Source: Wenzhouxiangellaceae bacterium (lineage in GTDB: Bacteria > Pseudomonadota > Gammaproteobacteria > Xanthomonadales > Wenzhouxiangellaceae). From it: a stretch of DNA of 64,000 bases. Position 1 is the first letter of the stretch. Every line of letters begins with the position of its first letter. Under the pieces are notes generated by a model. The model did no database searches. It saw nothing but the letters and a program-made list of their open reading frames with translations, and was not told the origin of the DNA. Positions 56,001-64,000 of this stretch are shown here, piece after piece. A program made the translations under genes and the position numbers. Location of the stretch: contig JANQPN010000043.1 of the NCBI GenBank assembly GCA_028289455.1, forward strand, positions 1 through 64,000, written 5' to 3'.

Positions 56001-56296
56001 TGCGTGCACTGGAAGGCCGCATGGCCGACCTGCGTATGCAGCTCAACGGTGATGCCACCATTGCCCGGCGCAGCGAACGGGTGCCGATGTCAATCAGCAA
56101 TAGAGTGGGTGATATTGTGTTTGGCCAATGGGACAGCCAGGCTGATATCACGCAAACCTATCGGGATTCTTATGACATAGCTGTCAGAGAATTCAGCAGT
56201 GTAAGCAATGACCTGAGCAGCATTGATGATGATCTCGCAGACCTGGAGCAGGCCCTGGAAGAACTGGGCGCACCGTGGACACCAGGCCGACGATAA
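53054..56296 (+). CDS. Large secreted BNR/VPS10-like beta-propeller protein
   Basis: A 1,080-residue exported protein. The ATG at 53054 follows AAGG and opens a signal peptide (WIGLSIALVMAGSAVAQ). Residues 25-740 carry many BNR/Asp-box strands (SGGLWKTENNGITW, KSVDGGKSWRN, KTTDGGETWERI, FRSDDRGNSWRAIS). After a charged stretch (QQRREAEKERAKQGE) comes a beta domain with GLHRVAWNMRYP and a C-terminal helical segment (880-1080). Proteins of this plan are annotated as glycosyl hydrolases, but no catalytic residues can be assigned. The GNAT gene follows with no gap. Confidence 0.87.
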   Translation: MFKSINKFWIGLSIALVMAGSAVAQDDPHPLAGMQLRSIGPALVGGRVADFAFHPEQPQIFYVALASGGLWKTENNGITWQPLFDGENSYALGVVEIDPHNHNVIWVGSGENNSQRSVGYGDGVYKSVDGGKSWRNMGLEGSEHISMIRIHPEDSNTVFVAAQGPLWNSGGERGLYKTTDGGETWERILDIDEHTGINEFVIDADNPDVIVATSYQRQRRVWTLINGGPGGGIHKTTDGGNTWRKLSGGLPGGDLGRIGLTAAPSNPDMLYAIIEADEKGRGVYRSTNFGESWEKRSGRATSSAQYYNELFVDPLNSDRVYSIDTFTAKSEDGGKTWEQISFVNRHVDDHAIWIDPNNTAHIYIGGDGGVYESWDRGQTWRHMRNMPVAQFYRATPDNDVPFYNVCAGTQDNHTLCGPSRTRFTDGITNADWWVAQFGDGFKAQFDPENPDIVYAQYQYGGLVRMDKVTGERVSIVPRPPSGEDNYNWNWNSPLIISPHDNERLYYGAERLFRSDDRGNSWRAISPDLTRQLDRNQLEIMGRVWSVNAIAKNASTSIYGALIAVAESPVQEGLIYAGTDDGLIQVTEDGGQNWRSVDSFRGVPDQSLVEDIIASEHDADVAYAVFDNHKRGDFKPYVLKTSDRGRSWTLISSNLPERGTAHTLAQDHVNPELLFVGTEFGVFFSNDDGGSWHELTSLPTIAVRDLEIQRREGDLVVGTFGRGVYILDDYAPLRMDADALSAEATLLPVRDTWLFVPDDRRGWGGKGDYGNGKYSASNPENGAIISYYLSDGLQTLEQQRREAEKERAKQGEDNPYPSWDALRAEDREEDPSVIITISDAQGNVVNRLTGATGKGLHRVAWNMRYPTTDPIDLSGGGNRPPWFPDPTGPMALPGEYTVSLAKRVNGQLTAIGGQQTFTLKPLFNGGLVTNNRQAVFEFQQQVAELNRRVSAANQIAGEIDNRIAHIKQAITHTPAAGEQQAQAVRALEGRMADLRMQLNGDATIARRSERVPMSISNRVGDIVFGQWDSQADITQTYRDSYDIAVREFSSVSNDLSSIDDDLADLEQALEELGAPWTPGRR

Positions 56297-56779
56297 ATGC
56301 ATGAAATCATAACGGCCGACTATCTGAATCCGCGCCATGCCGCGGATATCGGTAGGTTGTTGAACTGCTACGCCACCGACCCGATGGGCGGTGGCGAGCC
56401 GCTGGCCGACAGCATTCAGCAACAGCTGGCGCAGGAATTGTCCAAGCTTCCGCATGCTTTCAGCGTACTGGGCTATATGAATAATCAGCCGGTTGCATTG
56501 GCCAATTGCTTCGAAGTATTTTCTACATTCAAATGCAAACCAATCATCAATATTCACGATCTGGTCGTGGTTAAAGCTGCACGTGGTTCAGGGTTCGGTA
56601 TGCGAATGCTTGAAGCTATTGAACAGATTGCTGTGCAAAAGGGTTGCTGCAAGCTGACCCTGGAAGTGCTGGAAGGCAACCAGGTGGCCCGCAATGCTTA
56701 TGTGAAATTCGGTTTTGCCGGCTATGAACTGGACCCGGAAATGGGCAAAGCGCTGTTTATGGAAAAACCGTTAGCCTGA
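56297..56779 (+). CDS. GNAT family N-acetyltransferase
   Basis: A 160-residue acetyltransferase whose ATG follows the TAA of the BNR gene directly. The acetyl-CoA loop is VKAARGSGFGMRMLEAIEQI (R/Q-x-x-G-x-G/A type), then KLTLEVLEGNQVARNAYVKFGF, the usual GNAT C-terminal motif. The substrate is unknown. Confidence 0.87.
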   Translation: MHEIITADYLNPRHAADIGRLLNCYATDPMGGGEPLADSIQQQLAQELSKLPHAFSVLGYMNNQPVALANCFEVFSTFKCKPIINIHDLVVVKAARGSGFGMRMLEAIEQIAVQKGCCKLTLEVLEGNQVARNAYVKFGFAGYELDPEMGKALFMEKPLA

Positions 56780-56862
56780 TTCAACTGTCTGGATTAGCCC
56801 GGCAGCGGGGTTATTACTGTTTTTCATAGGCCAACGACGCTGATTATTTTATGTGGCAGGTT

Positions 56863-57609
56863 TTATATTCCACCTGAGACATCCACTAAACTGCCTGTAC
56901 AAAACGATGCCTGATCCGAGAGCAACCACAAAATGGTCCGGGCAACTTCTTCCGGCTGTCCACCACGTTGCATGGGAATTACCTGCTGTTGCCGCTGGAT
57001 GCGGTTGGCTTCACCGCCACTGGCATGTATGTCAGTGTCGATAAAACCCGGCCGTACGGCATTGACCCGAATCCCTTCTGCAGCTACTTCCTTGGCCAGC
57101 CCGATAGTGAAACTGTCAATAGCGCCTTTGGAAGCGGCATAATCAACATACTCATTTGGTGAACCGGTGCGCGAGGCGATGGATGATACATTGACAATAG
57201 CACCGCCGTTGCCCTGATAGCGTGTAGACATTCTGCGTACTGCCTGCTGTGCGCATAAAAAGCTGCCGATAATGTTGGTGGAAAAAATGCGCTGCATCCT
57301 GTCAACATCAATGGCATCCACTCTGCATTGCTTATCCAGAACACCGGCATTGTTGACCAGCCCGGATAATTCCCCAAGCTGTTGATCGACTGTTGTAAAC
57401 AAATGACCGACGGCTTGCTCGGATGCAATATCAGCCTGTACCGCAATGGCGCGATGGCCATCAGCGAGCAGTTCGTCGACTACTGTTCGGGCAGCCTGCA
57501 CGTTTTGATGATAAGCAATGGCAACTGCGTAACCGTCAGCCGCCGCCAGTCTGGCGGTGGCGGCGCCGATGCCGCGGCTGCCGCCGGTAATCAGAATAAC
57601 TTTTGACAT
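56863..57609 (-). CDS. Short-chain dehydrogenase/reductase
   Basis: A 248-residue classical SDR close to YgfF and FabG. The nucleotide-binding motif TGGSRGIG is at the N-terminus. NNAG is near residue 90, the catalytic Ser is in NVSSIASRTG and YxxxK is in YAASKGA. VRPGFIDTDIHASGG follows. It uses NAD(P)H on an unknown carbonyl or alcohol substrate. It converges with the GNAT gene. Confidence 0.9.
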   Translation of the reverse strand: MSKVILITGGSRGIGAATARLAAADGYAVAIAYHQNVQAARTVVDELLADGHRAIAVQADIASEQAVGHLFTTVDQQLGELSGLVNNAGVLDKQCRVDAIDVDRMQRIFSTNIIGSFLCAQQAVRRMSTRYQGNGGAIVNVSSIASRTGSPNEYVDYAASKGAIDSFTIGLAKEVAAEGIRVNAVRPGFIDTDIHASGGEANRIQRQQQVIPMQRGGQPEEVARTILWLLSDQASFCTGSLVDVSGGI

Positions 57610-57654
57610 GTTGTTGTGTATAGGTTCTATCCCGGCAGTGAAGCCGGTGAGTAA

Positions 57655-57894
57655 TCAGCGTTTAAGCTTATGCCGGAATTTTTGGCAATTGCCGTCATTA
57701 TATTGTTTTTTGTATGCCCGCATCTTGTTCTTCCACTGATCCATTTGTGGTCCCGATCCACCTTTGCGGCGACGCTGCTGATAATTTTCCGCCTGATCCT
57801 TATAACGCTGGCATTGTTCAATGGTGGCCTGCTGCGCAGTCAGCTGTGGGCTGAATAAGATTAAAAATACCAGGCTAATTAAATAATTGCGCAT
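57655..57894 (-). CDS. Small secreted basic protein
   Basis: A 79-residue protein with a signal peptide (YLISLVFLILFSPQLTA). The mature part is highly charged and helical: QCQRYKDQAENYQQRRRKGG, then DQWKNKMRAYKKQY, with two Cys and a Lys-rich end. Similar short exported proteins occur in related bacteria, but no function is known to me. It lies 46 nt upstream of the SDR on the same strand. Confidence 0.72.
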   Translation of the reverse strand: MRNYLISLVFLILFSPQLTAQQATIEQCQRYKDQAENYQQRRRKGGSGPQMDQWKNKMRAYKKQYNDGNCQKFRHKLKR

Positions 57895-58121
57895 TTATTA
57901 TCCCTACTGTCCGTACCAGAGAGCAGTGGATAATTTAGCGCCATTAAATGCCACTGTCTGTCGCAGGTTAACCCTGGTTTTTGTCAGATATCAGCGGTAT
58001 ATGAACCAATCATAATTATCAATAGCTGACAGCAGCTGATCAGTCGCAATCGCAGTTATGTTATTGCACTTCAGTCAGAACTCTAGTCTTAACTGATTAA
58101 ATAGTACCTGGCTACATCACA

Positions 58122-60140
58122 TTACGGGTTTTCATCCAGATAAGCGCGGTGCGCTGAGGAAAAAATCAGGCCGGCGAAACTGTCCCAATTAATTGACCAT
58201 GTCATTAAGCCGCGGAAATCAGAACGCGCTTGTGCAGGAACATAATTAACACAGTTGTTTGCGGTAATAAGACAGTCCAGCGCCTGGTGGACATCCATGA
58301 CGCTGGTTTGCCCGGAACCGGCGGCACCTGCCGAAGCGGGCAGGCCAAAGGCAAGCTGATCCGGTCGCAGACCGGGGAAGAAGTTATCCGGATTACCCGC
58401 AGCAGGAAAGCCGGTGATCAGCATGTCAGATAAGGCTACGTGAAAATCAACGGTGGCGGGCTGGTAAATCACACCATCAGCGCCCAGGATTGAGCCGGTA
58501 TTGTAGTGTTGTACATGCAGCACCGTGAGATCATTGCGCAGCGCATGAATCAACGGCAGGTAGGCACCCCAAATACCGCCAAAAGTTGCAAACCCGCCCT
58601 GCACATAAGCGGTTTCAGGCGCCATGGTAAGCAACATGTCAGGCCCGAAGCTGGATTTGATTATCTGAATGGCGGCAATCATGTTGACCAGCGCCGGTGT
58701 TTGAGGGTTTGCAATGCTGTCATTGCCATCCAGGCTTAGTGAGGCGCCTTCCAGATCGATATCGATACCATCAAAACCATAAAGGCTGATGATGTCACTC
58801 ATGGTACGGACAAAATTATCGCGCTGCTCAAGGGTTTCAAGCCGTACCACTGTGTTGGCTCCGCCCAGCGATAGCAGGACTTTCTGCCCACGCGCCTGCA
58901 ATAACTGAACGCCCTGGATAAAGCTTGCCTGAGATTGTTCCAACGGTGAAAAGATTACTTCCCCTGGCAGGCCGTTAGGATCATCTTCGGCAAATGCGAT
59001 ATTAACGATATCCCAGTCCGCACTGACTTGTTCAATGGGAATGTAACCGGCCTGATTAGTGAAGTTATGCCAATAGCCAATTAACAGCCGATGATTTAAA
59101 TCGGGATTGGCGTCACCCACCAGGGCAGAGGTGTTTTCCGTATTGCTGAGCCCGTCATCATCGGTAACCGTCAGACTGACTGGATATAAATCTTCTGTAC
59201 TGTATGCATGTGTCGGGTTTGCATCGGTGCTGGTATCACCATCACCAAAATCCCAAACATAGGACACAATATCGCCATCAACATCACTGGAGCCGGCGCT
59301 TGAGAATTGAATCGGTACGTTGACAGCACTGGAATAGGGTCCATTGGCAGCTGCCACTGGGGGTTGATTGGAGGTGTTGCCGGTATCGCCTTCAAAGCCG
59401 CTGTTAAACAACAACTCCCCACCGCCCTGGGCGTTGAATTCAACGTCGATGCAGGCATAAAACGCTTCGGGGCTATCGTCACGTTGCCAGACATTGTAAA
59501 TAACATGTTGACCGGTGCGTTCAGGTAATGGGCAGCTTATCCGGTACGCACCGCCAATACCGGGTATCTGTTCAAGATCAACCGATGTTATATGACAAAA
59601 TGGATCAACAGGGTCCTGCGGGTTTCCCGGATCATCGATAAAATCGAGCGTATCCCAGCTGAGTGGCTGGCCGGGAGTCCAGCCTTCCGGCGTAATGTAA
59701 AACAGCATATCCTGAGTACTGTGGGGAGCCGAAGCCTGATAAATAAACTCAAAGTTCCCGTTGGGATCGGCACTGATGGAGCTGCTGCGCCAATCATCTC
59801 TTAGTAAATCAAGTCCTGCATATTCACTGCCACCGCCGCTGCATAGCTGGTCGTCTGGTACAACCTGCTGATGTTGCCCATCCGCATCACCCTGGCGCAC
59901 ACCTGCCCAGTCATATAAAAACTGAGATGTGCCGGCTGCTGCTACCGCGGCTGCACATGCCGGGTCCTGAGGGTTTTCCGGGTTGTCTTCAAAACGGCAT
60001 TTCCAGATTCGGCTGGCAGGCGTATGCATGGTGCCATGTGCCTGCAGCGGTTCGACCCATAATGTATTTCCCAGTGTTGCCAGGGTAGCAGCCAATACTG
60101 TCACTAGGCGAAACTCAGTCAATGCAGTTTTTAAATCCAC
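58122..60140 (-). CDS. Secreted AA10 LPMO - PKD - GH18 chitin-degrading fusion
   Basis: A 672-residue exported enzyme starting at a GTG preceded by GAGGAAA. The signal peptide ends LQA|HGTMHTPASR, leaving His35 as mature N-terminus, the copper-binding His of AA10 lytic polysaccharide monooxygenases. The second His is in ASAPHSTQDMLFYITPEGW, and VWQRDDSPEAFYACIDVEF completes the domain (35-250). A linker with LLFNSGFEGD precedes a PKD domain (about 272-345, VSLTVTDDDG). A GH18 chitinase follows (355-670), with the catalytic motif DGIDIDLE at 457-464 and Glu464 as acid. Oxidative and hydrolytic chitin attack are thus on one chain. It stands alone in the minus direction. Confidence 0.93.
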   Translation of the reverse strand: MDLKTALTEFRLVTVLAATLATLGNTLWVEPLQAHGTMHTPASRIWKCRFEDNPENPQDPACAAAVAAAGTSQFLYDWAGVRQGDADGQHQQVVPDDQLCSGGGSEYAGLDLLRDDWRSSSISADPNGNFEFIYQASAPHSTQDMLFYITPEGWTPGQPLSWDTLDFIDDPGNPQDPVDPFCHITSVDLEQIPGIGGAYRISCPLPERTGQHVIYNVWQRDDSPEAFYACIDVEFNAQGGGELLFNSGFEGDTGNTSNQPPVAAANGPYSSAVNVPIQFSSAGSSDVDGDIVSYVWDFGDGDTSTDANPTHAYSTEDLYPVSLTVTDDDGLSNTENTSALVGDANPDLNHRLLIGYWHNFTNQAGYIPIEQVSADWDIVNIAFAEDDPNGLPGEVIFSPLEQSQASFIQGVQLLQARGQKVLLSLGGANTVVRLETLEQRDNFVRTMSDIISLYGFDGIDIDLEGASLSLDGNDSIANPQTPALVNMIAAIQIIKSSFGPDMLLTMAPETAYVQGGFATFGGIWGAYLPLIHALRNDLTVLHVQHYNTGSILGADGVIYQPATVDFHVALSDMLITGFPAAGNPDNFFPGLRPDQLAFGLPASAGAAGSGQTSVMDVHQALDCLITANNCVNYVPAQARSDFRGLMTWSINWDSFAGLIFSSAHRAYLDENP

Positions 60141-60491
60141 TATGATTTCCTCAGACTAAAACAAGGGTGACACACGTAAAAAATGGTGTGCCTGTGCTGG
60201 TTATTTATCTGGGTTTCCCTTCCGCTGTAAATGCTGCGGATGATGCTAGCATCAGACTGTCAATAATCGTTGATTGCAGTGAATGTCATTTAACCAATCG
60301 ATTAACAGCTTATTTATGGGCAGGTTGAAAAACAGACCTGGAATGCTGAAAAACCTTTATGCATGCAGCTTTTGAGGGTTATGAAGCAATGCTGTAAAAG
60401 CCTGATCAGCGGTAAAAATACTGAAAGCAGTGAAGTTAAAGTTACGGTCTGCACACCATAGAGTGTGCAGACCGTGTGCTAGCGCTGAACA
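60141..60491. other. 351-nt gap between chitinase and GMC genes
   Basis: It holds the chitinase promoter region (right of 60140) and, near 60444-60475, the terminator-like palindrome after the GMC gene. No ORF is credible and no promoter motif is convincing. Confidence 0.5.
60444..60475 (-). terminator. Perfect 13-bp inverted repeat after the GMC gene
   Basis: ACGGTCTGCACAC and GTGTGCAGACCGT flank a 6-nt loop, 17 nt beyond the GMC stop. In the minus direction AACTTTAACTTC follows, so it is probably a terminator, though the T-run is poor. Confidence 0.6.
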
Positions 60492-61973
60492 TCAACAGCT
60501 CAATGATTGATTGAGGTGATCTGCCAGTCTTATTGATAAGGTAATAATGGTATTGGTCGGGTTGGAGATACCCGTTGATGGGAAAACCGATGAACCGGCT
60601 ACATACAGGTTATCCAGTGAATGCACCTTCAGATTGGCATCAACCACACCCTTGGACGGGTCTGACGACATACGGGTGGTGCCGATGTGATGCCCGTTAA
60701 CCACCAGCTGGCTCTTCACGGTTTCCCAGTCAGGGTAATACACATCACCACCACGGCTGTTGACTGCCGCTTTGAACAACGCAGTGGATTTTTCATATGT
60801 CTGTTGATCGGCATCAGATAGCTTCCAGGTAATGTGTGTCTGTGGTTGTCTGAATACCGGGTCAACCGTATTAGCAAGGGTGATGCAACTGTCGTAGTTG
60901 GGTGTCATTTCAAAATAGTACTGTCCGCCGCCGGCCCAGAACCAGCAGCGGCCAATCCCCAGTTTGACGGCTTCTTCCGCGCTCGGAATAAACCGGCCGG
61001 TCACCCGGACGCCATTGGCATCGGTCCACTGCCCATTGGGTGTCTGGCCATTCATCAAACGGCTTTGCGCATTGGTCAGATAAGGCTTGGTAATGCTGAT
61101 GACACCATATTGCGAAAGCGGGTGACACATGAAGTAACGGCCAACCAGGCCGTGTTCGTTGCCGGCATTGGATAACAGCAGCTGCCTGGCATTGGCGACA
61201 GCACCACAAGCCAGTACATAGGCATTGGATTTGATCGTGAAATGTGTGGCCGGTTGCGGCTGGGTAGCGGTATCCATGCTGGCTACCTGCAGTTCACTCA
61301 CGCTGCCGTTGGTGTGGTCAATATTCAACAACGTTGCGTTCAGGATTACCTCGGCATTGCTGTCTCCAATGGTGGTGGTGCCATCGAATGTGCGGGTGGC
61401 GAAGTTCAGGAAGTCGCCGCCCATGAACTGGTACATCTCGGTTTCGAACCCATCCAGCCTGGCATCTTCGGCCTGCAGGATACCGGCCCAGTAATCAGTG
61501 GAAAAGTTTTCCCCATTGCTGCCGTAATGGCCATGCAGCATGCACAGCGATGATGCCCTGGCGTAATACGGGTCCAGATCCTTACGGTTGATCGGCCAGC
61601 CCGGAAATCCGGGGCGTTCTTCAAATACAATTGGATCCAGAGGCCTTGATTGACCACCCCAGTGCGTGGAAGTACCACCGTAAACGCGTTCGCGTTCCCA
61701 TGCCGGGCTGGTGTGGCCATCAAAAGGCAGAATCAGAAATTCCTGCTCATTGGTAGCAAACAGGCCATCGGCCAGGCCGTTATACAGCATCACCTTATCC
61801 GGCCAGCTATCTCTATAATTCTGGTATTCTCTGCTGCCTTCGATCAGGATGACTTTTTTGCCCGCCTTTTGCAGTTCCCAGGCTGCGGTCACTCCAGCCG
61901 GTCCGGTTCCGATTACGCACACATCAGCAGATAGCACTGTGCCGCTGGGAATGTCTCTTCCGTTTCTGATCAT
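60492..61973 (-). CDS. GMC family oxidoreductase
   Basis: A 493-residue FAD enzyme, started at the ATG at 61973 with a perfect AAAGGAGG five nt upstream. The FAD-binding VCVIGTGPAGVTAAWELQ is near residue 20. RVYGGTSTHWGGQSR and the C-terminal GHHIGTTRM (active His) and VFPSTGISNPTNTI (Asn) motifs follow. GMC enzymes oxidise alcohols or sugars; the substrate is unknown. There is no signal peptide and no cytochrome or gluconate-dehydrogenase-type partner nearby. Confidence 0.9.
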   Translation of the reverse strand: MIRNGRDIPSGTVLSADVCVIGTGPAGVTAAWELQKAGKKVILIEGSREYQNYRDSWPDKVMLYNGLADGLFATNEQEFLILPFDGHTSPAWERERVYGGTSTHWGGQSRPLDPIVFEERPGFPGWPINRKDLDPYYARASSLCMLHGHYGSNGENFSTDYWAGILQAEDARLDGFETEMYQFMGGDFLNFATRTFDGTTTIGDSNAEVILNATLLNIDHTNGSVSELQVASMDTATQPQPATHFTIKSNAYVLACGAVANARQLLLSNAGNEHGLVGRYFMCHPLSQYGVISITKPYLTNAQSRLMNGQTPNGQWTDANGVRVTGRFIPSAEEAVKLGIGRCWFWAGGGQYYFEMTPNYDSCITLANTVDPVFRQPQTHITWKLSDADQQTYEKSTALFKAAVNSRGGDVYYPDWETVKSQLVVNGHHIGTTRMSSDPSKGVVDANLKVHSLDNLYVAGSSVFPSTGISNPTNTIITLSIRLADHLNQSLSC

Positions 61974-62352
61974 AGTATCCTCCTTTGATGAGTCGCCTGG
62001 TGATTCCCTGATCTGCCTGAGATGGGTGAAACGCCTGCCTGGCACCACTCTCAACCAGTTACCGGGTAATTTTGATTGTTATTAGTAGCATGAACGAGGC
62101 CGACTAAACATTCCGGTTACCTTCCGGATGTCATAAGCATTGAATTTAGTGCGCAGGATCGTTGGATAATGATTCGCTAAATACATCGGTACTGGTTATT
62201 CAGCATTGAACTTGGATTAATGTGCCCACGTATTTCAGACTGCTATAATCTTTCTATCTGGCACAATAAAAATCATCAGCCAGGTAATACAGAAAATATT
62301 AATGCAAGGAGCATTCAATCGCTGCTGCAGAAGCTGTATCAGAGGAGTGTCC
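61974..62352. promoter_or_regulatory. 379-nt divergent promoter region
   Basis: AT-rich gap between the GMC gene and the S8-like protease. An extended -10 box TGCTATAAT is at 62241-62249 on the + strand, about 104 nt ahead of the protease ATG; no good -35 matches it. No ORF. Confidence 0.45.
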
Positions 62353-64000
62353 ATGACCGTGTTTTTTTTGCGCTGTGTCCGTATCCTTCCGGGTTTGATT
62401 GGATTGCTGGCCTTAGCCGGCCAGACTTTATTGCAGGCTCAGCCACAAAATGCCGACACCTTTGATAACTTCTTTGACAGTAGCCTGCCTTTTCAGAATG
62501 ACTTGCGACGAGCATCAGTCAAACTGAGCAATGATCTAGTGCAGCTGCAATCTGATTTTTCCGCCCATTTGAATACCGGTGCTGCTGCAGGCAGTTTCAA
62601 TGTAATGCATGGCGCCATCAGGGTATTCGACGGGTATGTGTCCATCGATGCGGTGGCAAGCGGTACCAGCACGGCTCTGCAGGCCGACTTACAGGTTCTC
62701 GGTATGCGCAAATCATCCATTTTCGGTCGGATGGTATCTGGACAATTCCCAATCAGCAGACTGGACCGGTTGGAAACATTGAACAGTTTGCAGCTGGTAC
62801 GGCCTGCCTATGTATTGAGCAGTGTCGGTTTGACAACTACTCAGGGTGATCCTGCCATGAATGCAGATGATGTTCGCACACTGTTTGGCGTTGACGGGAG
62901 CGGCATCACCATAGGCACTTTATCTGATAGTTACGATTGTCTGGGTGGAGCGGCCACCGACGTCAGCAATAATGATCTGCCAGGTGGGGTTGTGGTGCTT
63001 CAGGAACTTACTCCCTGTGGTCCAGGAACCGATGAAGGACGCGCCATGATGCAGCTTATCCATGACGTGGCGCCGGGTAGCAGTCAAGCCTTTTTTTCGG
63101 CGACAGACGGTGGTCAGGCTGATTTTGCCAATGGCATCCTTGCATTGGCCAATACGGCTAATGCAGACATTATTGTTGACGATATATTGTTTTTCGCAGA
63201 ACCAATGTTCCAGGATGGCATTATCGCCCAAGCCGTAGATACAGTGGCAGATATGGGCGTGCCTTATTTTTCATCTGCAGGTAACAGCGGTCGTGAATCC
63301 TATGAAAGTGGGTTTACACCGTCGGGTTTTACTGTATTGGGTGGTGGTGAGGCACATGATTTTGACCCAGGTGCTGGTGTGGATCTCTTTCAAAACATAA
63401 CGGTTCCGATTGGTGGAACGGTATTTGTAGTACTGCAATGGGATTCTCCATTTTTCTCTGTCAGCGGGGCACCGGGTTCTGCTAATGACCTGGATATCTT
63501 TCTGACAGATGAACCACCAACTACAGGTGTTGCTGGAAGTGTCGATGTTAATGTGGGAGGGGATGCGCTTGAGGTGATGATATTCACCAACCCTGGAGGG
63601 ATGGGTACGTCATTCAATATTGTGATCGAGAGGTTTTCAGGCGCGAATCCGGGGCTGCTGAAATACGTCATCCTGAGCGGTGGCACTATTAATGAGTTTG
63701 ATACTGACAGTAGTACTATTTATGGCCATGCCAATGCTGAAGGCGCCGAAGCTGTAGGGGCGGCAGCTTATTTCGAAACACCGGAGTTTGGCGTTTCTCC
63801 GCCGTTACTTGAGTCATTTTCATCAGCAGGGCCTACACCAATATTATTTGATCTGGCAGGTGATCCGATAATGGAGTCACGTCAGAAGCCACAAATTGTT
63901 TGCATTGATGGTGGTAATACCACGTTTTTTGGTACCGATATCGAACCGGATGGCTTTCCAAACTTCTTCGGAACATCGGCAGCAGCGCCCCATGCAGCAG
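62353..64000 (+). CDS. Secreted S8/S53-like serine protease (partial, 3' end beyond window)
   Basis: 549 codons are present; the gene runs out of the window. The ATG follows AGGAG by 5 nt and opens a signal peptide (LPGLIGLLALAGQTLLQAQ). A propeptide-like region precedes the protease domain from about residue 180. Likely catalytic residues: Asp192 (TLSDSYD), Asp227/Glu228 in DEGRAMM where classical subtilisins have HGT, Asn in SSAGNSGRES, and Ser542 in GTSAAAPHAA. The Glu in place of His recalls S53 sedolisins, so this is S8/S53-like. It stands alone after a divergent GMC gene. Confidence 0.86.
   Translation, partial: MTVFFLRCVRILPGLIGLLALAGQTLLQAQPQNADTFDNFFDSSLPFQNDLRRASVKLSNDLVQLQSDFSAHLNTGAAAGSFNVMHGAIRVFDGYVSIDAVASGTSTALQADLQVLGMRKSSIFGRMVSGQFPISRLDRLETLNSLQLVRPAYVLSSVGLTTTQGDPAMNADDVRTLFGVDGSGITIGTLSDSYDCLGGAATDVSNNDLPGGVVVLQELTPCGPGTDEGRAMMQLIHDVAPGSSQAFFSATDGGQADFANGILALANTANADIIVDDILFFAEPMFQDGIIAQAVDTVADMGVPYFSSAGNSGRESYESGFTPSGFTVLGGGEAHDFDPGAGVDLFQNITVPIGGTVFVVLQWDSPFFSVSGAPGSANDLDIFLTDEPPTTGVAGSVDVNVGGDALEVMIFTNPGGMGTSFNIVIERFSGANPGLLKYVILSGGTINEFDTDSSTIYGHANAEGAEAVGAAAYFETPEFGVSPPLLESFSSAGPTPILFDLAGDPIMESRQKPQIVCIDGGNTTFFGTDIEPDGFPNFFGTSAAAPHAA

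Overview
The window reads as a chromosomal segment of a gammaproteobacterium of moderate GC. Its first 14 kb is the conserved str-S10-spc-alpha ribosomal protein supercluster in gammaproteobacterial order, from the tuf 3' end through rpsJ to rplQ. The rest is rich in large secreted proteins, ECF sigma factors, a Ser/Thr kinase with TPRs and a winged-helix NTPase with TPRs. That mix, plus a MetX-cysteine dioxygenase pair, reminds me of Marinicella/Wenzhouxiangella/Xanthomonadales-type bacteria. This placement is inferred from gene content only.

Layout: (1) 1-14095, translation and secretion genes all on the + strand, tightly packed, often with ATGA-type overlaps, closed by a clear terminator after rplQ. 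The oddity is ribosomal protein L30, which carries a lysine-rich repetitive N-terminal extension of about 83 residues. (2) 14183-26728, an ECF-like sigma factor divergent from a 3,099-residue secreted SpvB/FG-GAP/RHS protein, followed by a membrane Ser/Thr kinase with TPRs. (3) 26835-31868, a secreted protein of unknown function and a 1,239-residue secreted protein with PKD domains and a 723-bp tandem duplication. (4) 31958-36411, a minus-strand set made of a winged-helix/P-loop NTPase/TM/TPR protein followed by two small paralogous proteins, then a 650-bp gene-free stretch with a strong G-quadruplex motif. (5) 37066-41959, a secreted BNR/sortilin-like protein, a radical SAM protein and an unknown membrane protein. 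(6) 42071-45954, two paralogous ECF sigma factors and a membrane anti-sigma-like protein. The second sigma factor carries at its N-terminus a copy of the anti-sigma protein's own N-terminal domain. A Cys-rich outer-membrane barrel candidate is divergent from them. (7) 45959-56779, tRNA-Leu(CAA), a small Cys-rich secreted protein, MetX-type acyltransferase plus cysteine dioxygenase, two tandem exported methyltransferase-like proteins, a sirtuin, a YgjP-type metallopeptidase, a redoxin, a second giant BNR protein and a GNAT acetyltransferase. (8) 56863-64000, an SDR, a small secreted protein, a secreted AA10 LPMO-PKD-GH18 chitin-degrading fusion, a GMC oxidoreductase and a truncated S8/S53-like protease.

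The strongest candidates for something undescribed are the sigma/sigma/anti-sigma module with the domain shared between regulator and sigma factor (42071-44174), and the winged-helix STAND-like NTPase operon with two paralogous small proteins ending in a shared CDPQVTNVPPPD tail (31958-36411). I saw no CRISPR array, insertion sequence, integrase or rRNA gene. All family names come from reading the protein sequences; no database search was possible.
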